This document shows, in pieces, positions 31,970-44,300 of a stretch of 64,000 nucleotides of DNA. A program made the translations under genes and the position numbers. Under the pieces are notes generated by a model, which was not told where the DNA came from, searched no databases, and worked only from the letters and a program-made list of their open reading frames with translations. Origin of the DNA: Eukaryota sp. TZLM1-RC (Eukaryota; Metamonada: BaSk clade); the NCBI GenBank assembly GCA_040285825.1, contig JAUPSS010000004.1, positions 310,001 to 374,000 of the forward strand, in the 5' to 3' direction. How positions within the stretch are numbered: position 1 is the first letter of the stretch; every line of letters starts with the position of its first letter.

Positions 31970-32889
31970 TGAAACAGATATTGTCTATAACAATGAATGA
32001 ATAATGATGTTGAGGGACTGATTTTAATGCTTTTAAATCAAAGTTTTAATCTGAATCATTTCTTCAATTATGAGACTTCTTGATTCTAGCATGATAGTAC
32101 CATCTGTTTGTAACCTTCATCACCCTTGGGTCAATGTTAAAACCAGTTGGTTATATGAAGATTATTCATTTCTCCTCATTTGTTAGTCTTGAATAGTATT
32201 TATAGTTTAATTATATAGTTTATTAATATTCCGCCTATTAGTATAAGAAGAGAGAATACAATTCCTCTTCGTAATAAATCTCATTACTTTTACTCTGTAT
32301 GTCCCGTCATAACGAACAGTCAAGACCATCACATTGTTTAAATGAACTGAACAATTCATTTGTAAGAAAAGTAATCCTGTAAAACTACCCCATTTGTAAC
32401 TTCATTTGGTACCAAGACTGCGAGTAGTGACACTGATAAGCGAAGTGCAAACAATTTGTCTCCAACAATCAAATTACAAGTCATCAGAAAACCTTGTATC
32501 TTTAAATTGTACTTGCAAATATTTAAATGAATTCAATTGACTACATATTAAATTAAATTTAAATAATAAAGAAATAAATTAAATTATAGACTTTTGTGAA
32601 AGATAAGGGTTTGTAGTGTGAACATATTGCTATTCCTCTTTCTATCTTCTTTTGTCACATATTATAAATCGTTGTAGCAATAATCAATATTGAAATAACT
32701 TGAGGTTCGACATCTTTAGGCATCTTTACAGTACATAAAAACCAGACAAAACGTTCCAACAAACTGCAGCAAAATAAGAAAATAAGAAAATAATGTGACA
32801 ACGTTTTGAGTCCTATTTTGCTATATTTTGAAGTTCGTCATTTACATTGTATTGATTATTTTAATCAACAACGACAGTTAATAAATTTA
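31970..32889. other. Intergenic, no gene seen
   Basis: About 0.9 kb of A+T-rich DNA upstream of the Ser/Pro/Thr-rich gene. No frame of note on either strand. Confidence 0.5.
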
Positions 32890-34265
32890 AATTAGAACTA
32901 ATGGGACGAAATTCATGCAACAAAGATTTCCTCAACAAAATCTTGATCTGCTTGTTGCCTCGCTAAAGCTTCTCCAATTCGATTGAAAAACCGAAACTAT
33001 CTATTAATTGTGGTGAATGAACAATCCAATCACAGTAAATAGCACCTCTGTCATCAGAACCAAAACAATTCAATGACAGTGTTTCTCTAAGGAAACGCTC
33101 CTTAATACATGAGATTCTTGCATTACTTGCCCTATTAAAAACAGTGTCTCTAACAGCATCATGTAATGAAGAACGAAAAGGTATCAATTTGGAACAATTT
33201 AAAGCATGACGCAAAGTGAGCTGTGGTGAATCAGAACAAATACATGTTTCTTTTAATTGAAGTTGGTCAATAGGAATATTCAAATATAATCTCATTTTTG
33301 TTGCAAAGGGTTTACTAAATAGCCCAAACCTTCGTGGCACAATGGTGATCAATAATGATGAATCTGATGACTGGTTCTCGCACAGACCGTTTTCTAATAA
33401 CAATGAATGAGGATCTTGATCTAAAACAGTTGAGCTGCATAAATTATTATAAAAATCATTATCGTACATTTTGGTCATTCGTTTTTGTAATGCTTGAAGC
33501 ATGAGTATTAAATTCAAATAATTCTTTTCGGGAAGCTTGCCATCAAATCATTGAGAAAAACCCCTATTCCATTTTTCAGTATCAATTTTTAAAATTTCTT
33601 CTTTTAATACATAGTAGATATTTGCGTTGTCACTCATCAATCTCTCCAATCTGCAAATCTTTCAGAAACCTCAAATATTGCATTTCTACATCGACCAGTA
33701 AAAGCACACGAAGTAGGATTTGAAGCCTTTGTCCAGCCAAAACCGCCATAATGTGGACCAAGATAAACATGATCAGGAGTTTAAAAACATTTTACATCCT
33801 ATCAGTTGAGAAAAAACTTTCGCATGGATCTCATTGAACTTTTGGGCCACGGGTGTACAGATGAAATGATCAAAAGATCGAAATATATGACTGAAATTTG
33901 AATTGAAACAGAATCTTGAAATGGTAAATTTGATATGTTTTTGCACATCCAATTTCATCATTCGATCAATTTTTTTTAGAAATTATATTCAATTTTTCAA
34001 ATAATTGTTTGGAGATTTCATCATTATTGCCTAAAAACGAACCTAGATCACGAATTGCATCAGCTGAATATAACCTGGATTGAATTTTAATTTTATAAAC
34101 TATTGTTGAAATTGGAGTATCTTAGAGTAAACTCATTTAAGTAAGTTATGTCGAATATATATAACCAATTTTGTTGAATAATTCTTTGAAACATGAGGTT
34201 GCCTTTTCACAATCGTTTAGTCGCCTATAAGAACAAGATTTCCATGAAGTGAATAATGTATTATT
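32890..34265 (-). mobile_element. Family B non-LTR retroelement, heavily decayed
   Basis: Reverse-strand pieces match family B: 32963-33517 (CICSDSPQLTLRHALNC, then RDTVFNRASNARISCIKE) and 33773-33961 (KLDVQKHIKFTISRFCF). The end of the reverse transcriptase can be followed, with stops, to about 34265. Most of the endonuclease region is deleted near 33000, where the sequence jumps from the last coding part to the 3' tail. Confidence 0.75.
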
Positions 34266-34590
34266 CTCTGGAAGGTGGGTAATTTTTTTATTACTTAATT
34301 ATACATAAAAACACTGAATTGGTGAGGTCTGGGCCATGTTTGAATTTAAAACAGAAAGACAATGTGGACTACTTCGTTGAATTTTGAAATTGTTCACTAT
34401 TTACGAATTTAAAAATAAGGATCTTCTAGAAAGTAACGTCAATATAGTGTTGTATAAGTTGATTTCTCTATTTAATTCAAACTGATGTTGGATTGGGGAT
34501 TCAAATCATCAAAAGCAATTCTTCTTTAAATCTACCTAAATTTTGCAAGTTTAATTTTGAATAAAGATTAATTGAACCTCTGAACAATTG

Positions 34591-37105
34591 TGTCTGAAGA
34601 ATAGTGAAAAATAAATAAACCAATTTGCAAAAACCATTCTGAAGAAAGAAAGCAAAAACGAAAATATTTACACAATAACCAAAAAAACAAACCAAACTAT
34701 TTACAACTTGTCACTGACCTTTAAAAGCCATTGGTTTTCCTTCTTCTTATCCTTTTTCGTACCAATACCTTTACCATAGCAACGTGCCAAATGAATCATT
34801 CCTTCTGTTACTTCTGCTTCTGCGGCCATCTTATACATTTCAAAAGCCTTTTCATTGTTCTTTCTACATCCATGACCCTCTTCATAAGCATGGCCTAGCT
34901 TGACAGTAGCTGATCTATTACCCAAATCATGGGCTTGTTGAAACAACCTAAAACCTTCATTATAATCTCTTCCAACACCAGCACCAGTCATATAACTAAG
35001 GTTAGTATATAAAAAACCACAGAAAAAGATCATACCAAATAGCAGTTTCGCAAATTCCCTTTGGTTCACCAGCTTCTCCACTTTTTTTGTCTGTGATAAG
35101 CAAAATAAAGCGAGCAAACACCAATAAAATCGTTGCTGATCATTCTTCTCTGTGCCTCTTCCTAACTCATAGTAAACAGCCAGGTTGTAATAAGCATCAG
35201 TAACTCCTTTTTCAGCAGCAGTTTTGAAGTAATTAAATGCTGCTGGATAATCTTGATCGCATCCTTGGCCAGTGGCAGCCATAATGCCCAAAAAGTACAA
35301 GGGTCGAGCGATTCCTGCATTGCTTGCATTGACAAAACAAGTATAAGCAGCGGAATTGTCCTGATCACATCCAATACCATGCTTGAGACAAATACCCTTT
35401 TCCATCTCAGCATCCATATCACCCCTAGCAGCAGCTTCGTTATCTTTGGTTAGGAAGAAAAGCAAAGAACAAACACCAGTGAAAACTAAGGTTAGATAGG
35501 TTGAACCCTATAACATACCGCTGACGATCATCTTTTGGTACACCTCTCCCTTGTTCATAGCAAACCTAGAGTAAGGGTTAGGGTATGGGACATACGCCCA
35601 AGAGGTAGGCAGGGTGTGAAAGGCGTTCCTCATGATTTGCTGCTTTTAGAAACAGTTCAACAGCTTTCTTTTCATCTTGACGAGTCCCAAGCCCACGGAG
35701 ATAGCACAAACCAGCTTGGTGATATCCTGCTGGACAACCATTCTCTCCTGCTTTGAGGTACCAATGCAGACTCTTTTCATGGGATTGTTGTACCCCATCG
35801 TCCCCTAATCGATAGCTTTGGCCAACGTTGAACATGGCCTTAGCGTTACCTAATTTTGCTGCAGTAATTGCTTGTTTAAAGTCTAAATCGCCTTCATCAT
35901 CAGAGTCATCAGAATTTCCTCCTCCTATTAAATCTCTAAATAGAGCAAGTAAAACTGAAGAAGATATACCACTGTTGTCATCATCATTGCCATCAGAGTC
36001 TGGTTGGAGAGAGGGTAGATCATTGAGTTCCTCAAGAAGTGTTGAACTAGAAGGTCGAGTACCAGGGTCTTGTTGTAACATTCTTTTTACTAAATCAGTA
36101 ACTTTTTGAGGTAATTGATCATAGTTGACAGGAGCAAGACCATTGTTTTCAATCATTTTTGATAATAATTCGAAATAACCTTCATTAATAAAATCTTTTC
36201 CAATCAAAACACGACAAAAAAACAAACCCAGGGCATACACATCAGCAGATTTGGTTGTTTTGGTGGTTTTTCCAGTGATGATTTCGGGTGCAATAAAAGG
36301 GACATTCAAAACAACATTCTTCTCAACTGGAGAATCAGCTGGTTTATAATGGACGGGAGAAAGGCAAGCAAGTTTAACTCCTTCGTTATTGATATCCACC
36401 AAGACATTATCAGGATGAATGTGGCCGTGGATCAAGTCGTTCGAGTGAAGTGAGTTTAGAGATTTGGCAGCCTCTTTCAGGAGCTTGAGCTTGCTACCAT
36501 TGGACAAATCATCTAGAATTTCAGATGCAAAAGCGTCCAGCTTTTGAGTGACAATACCAGCAGGGTTGTGGGTAATGCCATGGACTTGTGGAAGGTTGTC
36601 AGAAGTGCCGAGAGACTGGAAGAGGTTGAAATGGTCGTTAGCGATTGAAACTAGACTATCGTTTCCTTCTCTCCTATATTGAAACCAAAGGACAGGCGAG
36701 TCGTTGAACCTAGCAGCAAGTACATTGCAATCGGAAAGGCATTTGATCAACTTGACATCAGTCAGCTTTGAGGGGTCAATCGCTGTACCTTTTAGCATTT
36801 GATCGAGAATGTTCATCATCACTACGTTGACATTGAAAGATGCGTGTTCAACAGAGGCACGGCAGGATGGACAGTTTTTGTGATCTTTGCACCATGATTC
36901 AATACAAGATTTACAAAAGGAATGTCCTGTGATTAGCAGTGGTCACATGTATACTTACCGCATGAAAGGGAAACAGGAGATTTGAGCAGACCTAGACAGC
37001 ATGAACAGTTAAAAGCAGAAAGAGCTTCAGCTGATAAATTCATCTGAAGGGAAGGAAAATGCATTGTAATTGTGAGAAGGAATGTATAGAGGTGACAGAC
37101 AAGAC
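34591..37105 (-). repeat. 2.5-kb inverted duplication, right copy
   Basis: The inverse of 12500-15016. The two copies are separated by 19.6 kb of unrelated genes, so the pair forms a large inverted repeat. Similarity stops sharply at both ends, with no retroelement sequence or poly(A) at the junctions. Confidence 0.9.
34701..37064 (-). CDS. RING finger-pseudokinase-Sel1 repeat protein, copy 2
   Basis: The same architecture as the gene at 12.5 kb. Six introns (32, 30, 33, 31, 29 and 40 nt) splice it to exactly 722 residues again. I count only a handful of amino-acid differences, for example RFNDSPVL for RFNESPVL, LPQKV for LPKKV and VSDKL for VSGKL. Most exon differences are silent and the introns have diverged more, so both copies appear to be under selection as working genes. 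The RING cysteines, the HGH and CLS pseudokinase substitutions and all Sel1 repeats are preserved. The start is placed at the ATG at 37064; the ATG at 37043 is an alternative. Confidence 0.85.
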
Positions 37106-37205
37106 TATTTACAGGTGACAAGAGTGTAGATAATGTTACAATATTAACACAGTTCACTTTTGAAGCTAAATTGACATTGGCCCAGCCTTAGTAGTGATCT
37201 AAAAA

Positions 37206-37741
37206 CAGTAACCTCTCTATATTTTGTCGTTATATACCTTCTCACTTTCTACAAATTGTCGTCTTTTCTGGTTCCCTGAGTCATTTATGATTGGAACTTC
37301 TCGCTTTTTCATGTCACAACCACGAAAACTCAAACCAGTACAGATGGGTGCCAAACAGTCAGTACTCATCATCCATTATGCTGATGAAAAAAATGAAGAT
37401 GAATCTAGACCAAGAGTTTCCACAATAGAAGCATACAATGTGCTGCAGATTATCAAAACTTATGCTATGGACAGTTTTGACCACAAACATCCTTCATTGT
37501 ATACTCTGAATGCAGTAGAAAGTGAGTTAGAAACCATTAGACTAAAGAGAAAGAAACAAATATTGTTGATGAGCTAACACCTCAGTTGAATGAAATTACA
37601 TCTGAAGTTATTGATATTGAATAAACATGTAACTTAAATTGGTTTAATGATAGTAATCAAAGAATTGTATAGGTTCTCCCTTTCTATAAGTTCTCGATTT
37701 TGGTTGGTTTTCAAGACAGAGAAGTTATAGAAAGTTTACTG
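37206..37741 (+). mobile_element. Internally deleted pogo/Tigger-type DNA transposon
   Basis: 536 bp bounded by inverted ends CAGTAACCTCTCTATA... and ...TATAGAAAGTTTACTG, matching the termini of the element at 46.5 kb. Inside, MSQPRKLKPVQMGAKQS (from 37311) is the start of the transposase DNA-binding region. It is joined to the last part of the same protein (YTLNAVESELETIRLKRKK), with all of the catalytic core missing. Expected target duplication TA is present on the right but not clear on the left. A non-autonomous derivative. Confidence 0.75.
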
Positions 37742-39229
37742 TATGTACATTTGGTTTGTTATGAATGAAGAAGATTAATTTGGTCCCCTAGTATTTTTCT
37801 ACAAAATTAGTTCATTAGGTAAGGAAAGTTCCATTTAGTTCTGAAAAAACATTAAATATTTTTATGTTCTACAAAATAATGTTGTCAACATGAAAAGATT
37901 AGTCACCAAATTCATTGAGATTTCTGCTACCATTTTCAATGAAGTAACTTGTCTGATATGTTCAGTCATTTGAGTGCAAGGCTATTGTTGTCATTGACTA
38001 GTCATTATGTGATTTCAATTATTTTCTCTTATTCAATAACCTTCAAACATAAAGTTTCTTTTATTGAGTCCAAACAAGAGATAAACAATTCTCTCACTTC
38101 GATCTATTTATTCCAATTCGACAATTGAAAATTTCCTGCAGTTACAAACTGTTACTAACAATAACTCAACAATGGTTCATCTGACATAATCATATTTACA
38201 TGAGCTAATGTTAAGTTTTGACAAGATATTAACAAGCCAGCAAGAAGTAACAACCCCAACTGAACTGTTTTGAAGCTTTTGCTTCACATTGAAACATATA
38301 AAATTGCAAGAAAATACTTGAGGCCTAATCTTTGACAATATATTTTTTCATTAATGATTGTTTTTAAACAACATTACATTCAAAACATAATTCACAACTT
38401 TATATGTTGTAAGAATTGATGAAGCATGACTGACTCTGTTATTGACCAATAAGTATCATCTTTTACTTGAAACAAAAAATGAAGACAGTTCTCCGTAACA
38501 AACTCATCATTTCAACCACCGTAGTTCGTATGTCAGTCCACTTATGAACGCATTGAATATTATTATTGCTTCTCAATTTAGTTTTTTTCGTTTAATATAA
38601 CTTGAAAACCATCGTATACGTGCTTGTTCTATCAATGTTGTAAGTCTATTACGTCATCTGGCAAAGTTGAGTAAAGAAAGTTGATTTAAAATTGAGTAGC
38701 ATTAAATGATGAACTAATGCTGTGCTTTTTGTAGTAAAGAAAATTGACATGAAAATAATTGACAATGTTTTGGAGAAATCTTTCAGTATGGAAACGAAAT
38801 ATCATACCAAGTAACATTCAATGTTAAAATAATGATAGGTTTAATCTACTGAATAAGTTGACCTATCATTGTGTGGGATGCTGATCTCTGAGATTTAACA
38901 ATTAAAATAATAAATATATAAAATAAAATAAAGTAAAAATACCTTGAAGAATTAAATTGTCGTGGTCCTGTTGACAAACTTTGTTGTTTCAGAGATATTG
39001 ACGTTTGAATAATATTCTAATTAAATAGAATTAAATTAAATTTTCGTTTAGACATTATTGGAATAGTTTACTTATAACAATGTATTCACCAAATGATTTA
39101 TTTTAAAAACCAGTTTCGATCAGCCGCTATATGAACGTTTGTTTTTGTTAATGTGACACATACAGTAATTGTTCCTCATACCTCCTTACTGCTCCTCTCT
39201 CAAAGTGTGGTTTGTGTAATGGGCTTACA
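37742..39229. other. Intergenic, no gene seen
   Basis: About 1.5 kb of A+T-rich DNA with no frame longer than about 60 codons and no resemblance to the retroelements that I can detect. Confidence 0.5.
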
Positions 39230-41040
39230 TATTAGATGACCCCCCCTTTGCTGTTTTGTTTGGCTATTCATAATATTATTAAAATGACACAACAAGATTT
39301 CCCTGATTTGCGTATTGTTGCCTATATAAATGACATTTCTATTATTGGTTCTTTTGAAAGCATTTCTAGGGTTTCTGAAGACATTGCGGCGAAATACAAA
39401 GAAATTGGTTTAGCTTTGAACCCATCTAAATGTCTCTTGATTGGTAGAGAAAAACAATCTTTGATGATTGGTGGAGCTCAGATTCCTTTTATCAATTATG
39501 ACCAACAAGCTTTTAAGTTTCTTGGATGTTGGCTTGGCAATTTGGATGAAATTTATTCCCAGTTAAACAATTTATTGGAGAAGTTTGACAAGGATCTTAG
39601 TTTTATTGCTGAATGTGACATTGAGAAACACATCAAATTTTTTTATTTTAAAAATTTGTTATTCTGGAAAATTCACTCATATTTTAAGGTCAACTCCCCT
39701 TCGGTATCTCTCAATTTTTGCAGATCTTTTTAACAAACTTCGAGTCAAATTTTTTTCTTCTTTATTAGAAGTAAATGAATCTTTAATTCGAAGTCATGTA
39801 TTTTGTTCAGCAGATTTGGGTGGAATTGGATTCACCAAATCTTCGATTCTGTGTAAAGCAGCATTTTTGGGAGGTGGTAAAATTTTGTTTTTGAATTTTT
39901 CCAAAGGTTCCCTTTTGATGTTCATCTGATCAATGGTGAATCAAATTTTTACTTGAATCAACTACAATTTGAATTAGAAAATTTGCCTAGTGATATCTGG
40001 ATTCAGTGTTTTCCTCAAAATGTTCAAGAAATTCCCACTCGATCACTTCCAAATTTACGTTTTTGCTTGAAAAAGCTTCAGCACCATCTGGTTAAATTAT
40101 ATGAAGGCTTGGATTATGAAGTAAGACTTGGCTTGGCCAAAACTAAAAATCCCGCTTTCGGTAATTTTTTTAAAGGATATTCGTGATAGTTCAGCTGCTG
40201 CTTTAGTAACTCAAGTTCCCTCTGTTTATGGACTTTTGTTAAAAAGACAATGAATGGCTTCTAAACATGCGTTTTCGTTGTTTTCTGTGGCCAAACAATT
40301 TGCCCAATCATTTAACTTGTAAATGTGGTAAACCTCTTTTGTTTACTCATCTTTTGAACTGTAAACATTTCATTACGTTTAGAAGCAAAGTGCATAATAA
40401 CGTCAGGGACCAAATTTATGTAATGTGCAAATCATATCGTGTAGATTCCTTTTTAGAACCGCTGTTATCAAAATTAATTCTTGATGATCCCAATATTGAT
40501 AGTACGCGTTACAACAGAGCTTCTATGGGTCTGACTAGAGGTGATCTAGTTGTTCCGGGTTTAAATGGTAGTTTTACTATTTTGGACGCCATGTCTATTG
40601 ACCCTTGTAATTCCTCTAACGAACATTTCATTAACTCGGATGTAAATAATCCTCTTCTTGCAGGCGAAAAATATAAAATTGCTAAATATGCGAAACCCAT
40701 TTCCTCGGTTAATGACAATTCTCATGCCCAATATAATTTATGTCCATTTGTTTTTTCTTTGCTTGGATCTCTAGGTAAGGCTGCTATGGCTTTCCTTGAG
40801 GATTTTGTTGTAGTTGTAAAGGAAAGAACTGGAAGAATTTTCAATCGTGTTTACTGGCAAAACAGGATTGTATTTTCTATTTTTAAGGGAATGGTAACAC
40901 TAATTTCTGATTCACTATCTTCTTTTGGGAAATTTTCTGAATCTTTAGCGATTAATTGTTTTGATGTAGGGGAGGCAGGTTTTGAGGATGTGGAGTTTTA
41001 ATTGTGTATTTCATATTTGTTGTTGAATAAAAATAAATTA
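39230..41040 (+). mobile_element. Family A-related retroelement (A' subtype), 5'-truncated
   Basis: Starts in motif B of the reverse transcriptase (TPPLLFCLAIHNI, expected DPLGPLLFCL). The catalytic box reads AYINDISII, so YxDD has become YxND. After frameshifts near 39715, 39930 and 40190 the last frame (40267-41001) gives a complete C-terminal part: finger CKCGKPLLFTHLLNC, then RGDLVVPGLNGSFTILDAM, then KYKIAKYAKPI and RIVFSIFKGMVTLISDS. It has about the same order as family A but is clearly divergent from it. The 3' non-coding end recurs at 50.57-50.76 kb. Confidence 0.82.
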
Positions 41041-41213
41041 CAATTAAAAAAAATATTAGATGAAGATACATCGTTTCTTAAATGGAAATAGAAGATGAAA
41101 TGAATCATGAAATCCGAGTTTATAAGGAAATAGCCAAAAAAACGTATCAATATCAACAATAATTTATTAATATATATAAAAATCAATTAATAATGTAGAA
41201 AGTAGATCGAATC

Positions 41214-41229
41214 TAGGTCGGCCGACCTA
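41214..41229. promoter_or_regulatory. Perfect 16-bp GC-rich palindrome upstream of the helicase gene
   Basis: TAGGTCGGCCGACCTA is identical to its own reverse complement and lies 75 bp before the start codon of the multidomain helicase. Such a G+C-rich perfect palindrome stands out in this A+T-rich DNA and could be a binding site for a dimeric factor. This is inference from sequence alone. Confidence 0.4.
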
Positions 41230-41304
41230 AACCAGTTTCAAATTCATTGTTCAAGCATATAATGCAAATTTTCATTTTTCAATCCATCTTGTCACTCCTT
41301 GATC

Positions 41305-44300
41305 ATGCAACAAGAACTCATGGACTTACTACATGAACATAAGGTGTCGCACCACTATATTGATCTTCTATTACAAGAAGGTGTAAAAACTACTGAGGAT
41401 CTCACACTTGTTGTTGAGTACGAAGAACTGCCTGTGGGAAAAGCAATGGATAAAGCCACAGTCAAGAAGCTTGTTTCACAGCTTCCTATCCAGACTCAGC
41501 CACTTCCACAGAACAACTTAAGGGAGACCGAGACTTCAGCACAAACCATTCTGAATAGAGAAGAATCACCTCCATCTACATCTTTCCCACGTCATGGAAA
41601 CCACCCACCCACACGATTATCGACATTTCCTATAGCAAATCCCACACCAGTTGTCGATGAACCACCTCCCCGGTGCACTGCCGCTGGTATTGTTCCCTTT
41701 TTCCAAACACGTTCTAGCACAATGTTGTTGCTGGGTTACCAGAAGCGTGACTTTTCACTCAACTCTCAAATACATCCATTTGGAGGTCAAATTGATTCAG
41801 GTGAAACCACAAAAGATGCCGCCATCAGAGAGTTTATGGAGGAATGTTCAATTCAACACAGTCACTTCTCAACCAATCTTCGGCGTAATCTTGCTTCAGT
41901 GTTGACTCCAAAATTTAGTCGGTACATAGGGGAAGGCAAATACATGGCATACTTCCTTGATATTGATTTATTATCCCAATCAAACAAAAAGGTGATAAAA
42001 GAACTTCCAACCATGTTTACTTCTAATTTCGAAGTGGAGAAAATTGAATGGTTAAATTTGGCTAATTTCAGCAACAATCGATCAAAAACTTCAAAATCTT
42101 CATCACAATTTCTTCAAATAGTATTGAAGAAATTTAAACTTTTTCTTACCACTATTCCACCCAAAAATATTAGTTCAAGACCAGTTTCTGAGAAGGAACC
42201 AATTCATTACATTAATGACTCTGATTCTGATGACTTGATTGATGGTCTTTTGCCAACAACTACCGAAACCACTTTCAGATCCAAGCCAGTGTTAACACCT
42301 CAATTCAATTCTGCTTTGACCATCCAGCAGCAACTAGTAAATGAAATTAAAGAATCAAGTAATATTATAGATTTTTTTGTTTCAAAAAATTGGAAGCTCG
42401 AACTAAAACATCCAACTTTACCCAAAGTTACCAAAATTTCGCCAATCTCAACCATATCTCAAGGTGATCCTAAATATCATCAGCTAATTTCTGCTTTGCC
42501 ATCAGAAATGCATTCAACATTTTCGTCTGTAAGAACAGTTAACGTAACCTCTAGAATTTCTGCATTTAAATCAGAAAAGGATAGGTACACTCAAAACCAA
42601 GCAGTTAATGATTTGACTGTGTTCCATGGAACCCCTGAATCTTGGAGAGCAACTGCTATTGCTTTGAATGGTTTTAACTTAAGTATCACCCTTCATGGTA
42701 GAGCCCTTGGAAATGGAGTTTACACTAGCAGTGATGTTAATGTTACTAATTCTTATAGTGGTGGTCAAGGGTCGGTACTTTGCTGTAAGTCTTTTGTTAC
42801 TCACAACAGATCCAATCTTACTCCTCAGTCGAGTGGTAATATTTATGTTTTCAACAATCCCAACCATGTTCTACCTACTGTGCTATATGATTTTCAGCCT
42901 GATACTCAATCGTCAAACAGCAGTGCTATTAGTGTTGAAGAGGTTGAACGTCAAAGGGCCGAACAAGAACATAGAAACGACATTGAAAAAATGAAGGCTG
43001 AGGAGGTACAACATTCTCAGAAATTGAAGGATCGTTATGTTTCGTTGGTTGAAAAGTATTCGCAAAGATTGACTTTTTTGAAGCACCTATTTGAAAATCA
43101 TAAGAATAATCAACAAGAAGTAATGACTTTGCTGGAGAATGAAGCTCGGTATTTCAAAAGTTCATTACCAATTTATCATCACAAGGAAGAAATTTTAAAA
43201 GCATTTTCTAATTACGGGCTTGTTTTACTCCAATGTGATACTGGTTCTGGGAAATCTACTCAGCTTGCCCAATATCTCAATGACTACTTTTTAGAACAGT
43301 CAATCATCACCAATTCTGCAAAAGTTGATGGTAGAAAAATAGCTGTTCTTCAGCCACGAAGGGCTAACGCAATCTCAATTTCTACCCGTGTTGCCCATGA
43401 AATGGGTGTTACACTGGGAGAAGACGTTGGATTTACTATAGGGTTAGGGGTCGAGTCAACCAGTGACTCTACTCAAATTGAGTTTTTGACACATGGAAAG
43501 TTTCAATCTATTGCGTCTGATATTAAGCGGCTCTTGATGAATTACAAAGCTGTTATTGTGGACGAATGTCATTTGAGATCAATAGAAATTGATTTTGTTC
43601 TATCTCTTTTGAAAGAGACTTTCAAACTTGCAATGCGAGACAGAGTTACTGATTTCAAAGTCATTGTTACCAGTGCAACATTTGATCAAGATTTTGGTAG
43701 GTTGCTGACTCATTTCTTTTCTTCTGTCACTTCTGTCACATCCATTGGTTTTGAAGTCCCATCATTTCCAGTTTTGCTTAAATATGTTGATGTATTTTCG
43801 GGAGATTACCACAATGTAAAGGATACATTTGGATTTGATTATTTTTCCAATGCAATAGTGAATACAGCTATTGAAATGTCTTTCAAGATGTTAAAAAATA
43901 CGTCAGAGGGAAATATTCTGATCTTCCTTCCTTCCAAAAATTCAATTCAGCGCGCTCTAGACACCTTTACTGCCAAGATCCACAGAAAGCACAACCCTGA
44001 AGAATCAACTGAGAATAACCTTGATGATCAACATTGGATTAATCACTTTCTACAGTTTGAATATCAGTTCAAATCAAAACAAATATCTGTTGGTGTATAT
44101 GCTTTCCATGGTCGTCTTACACACACAGAAAGAAACAGAGTGCTCAATGCATCTGAAGATAGAGTCGTGATCATTTCAACAGATCTTGCTGAAACTGGCC
44201 TCACTTTGCCCAATATTCGTTACATAATTGATTCAGGTTTCACTCAGACTGTCAGATGGAATCCACTTTCAAATGTACAAGAAATGACAAGGGAGTTGGT

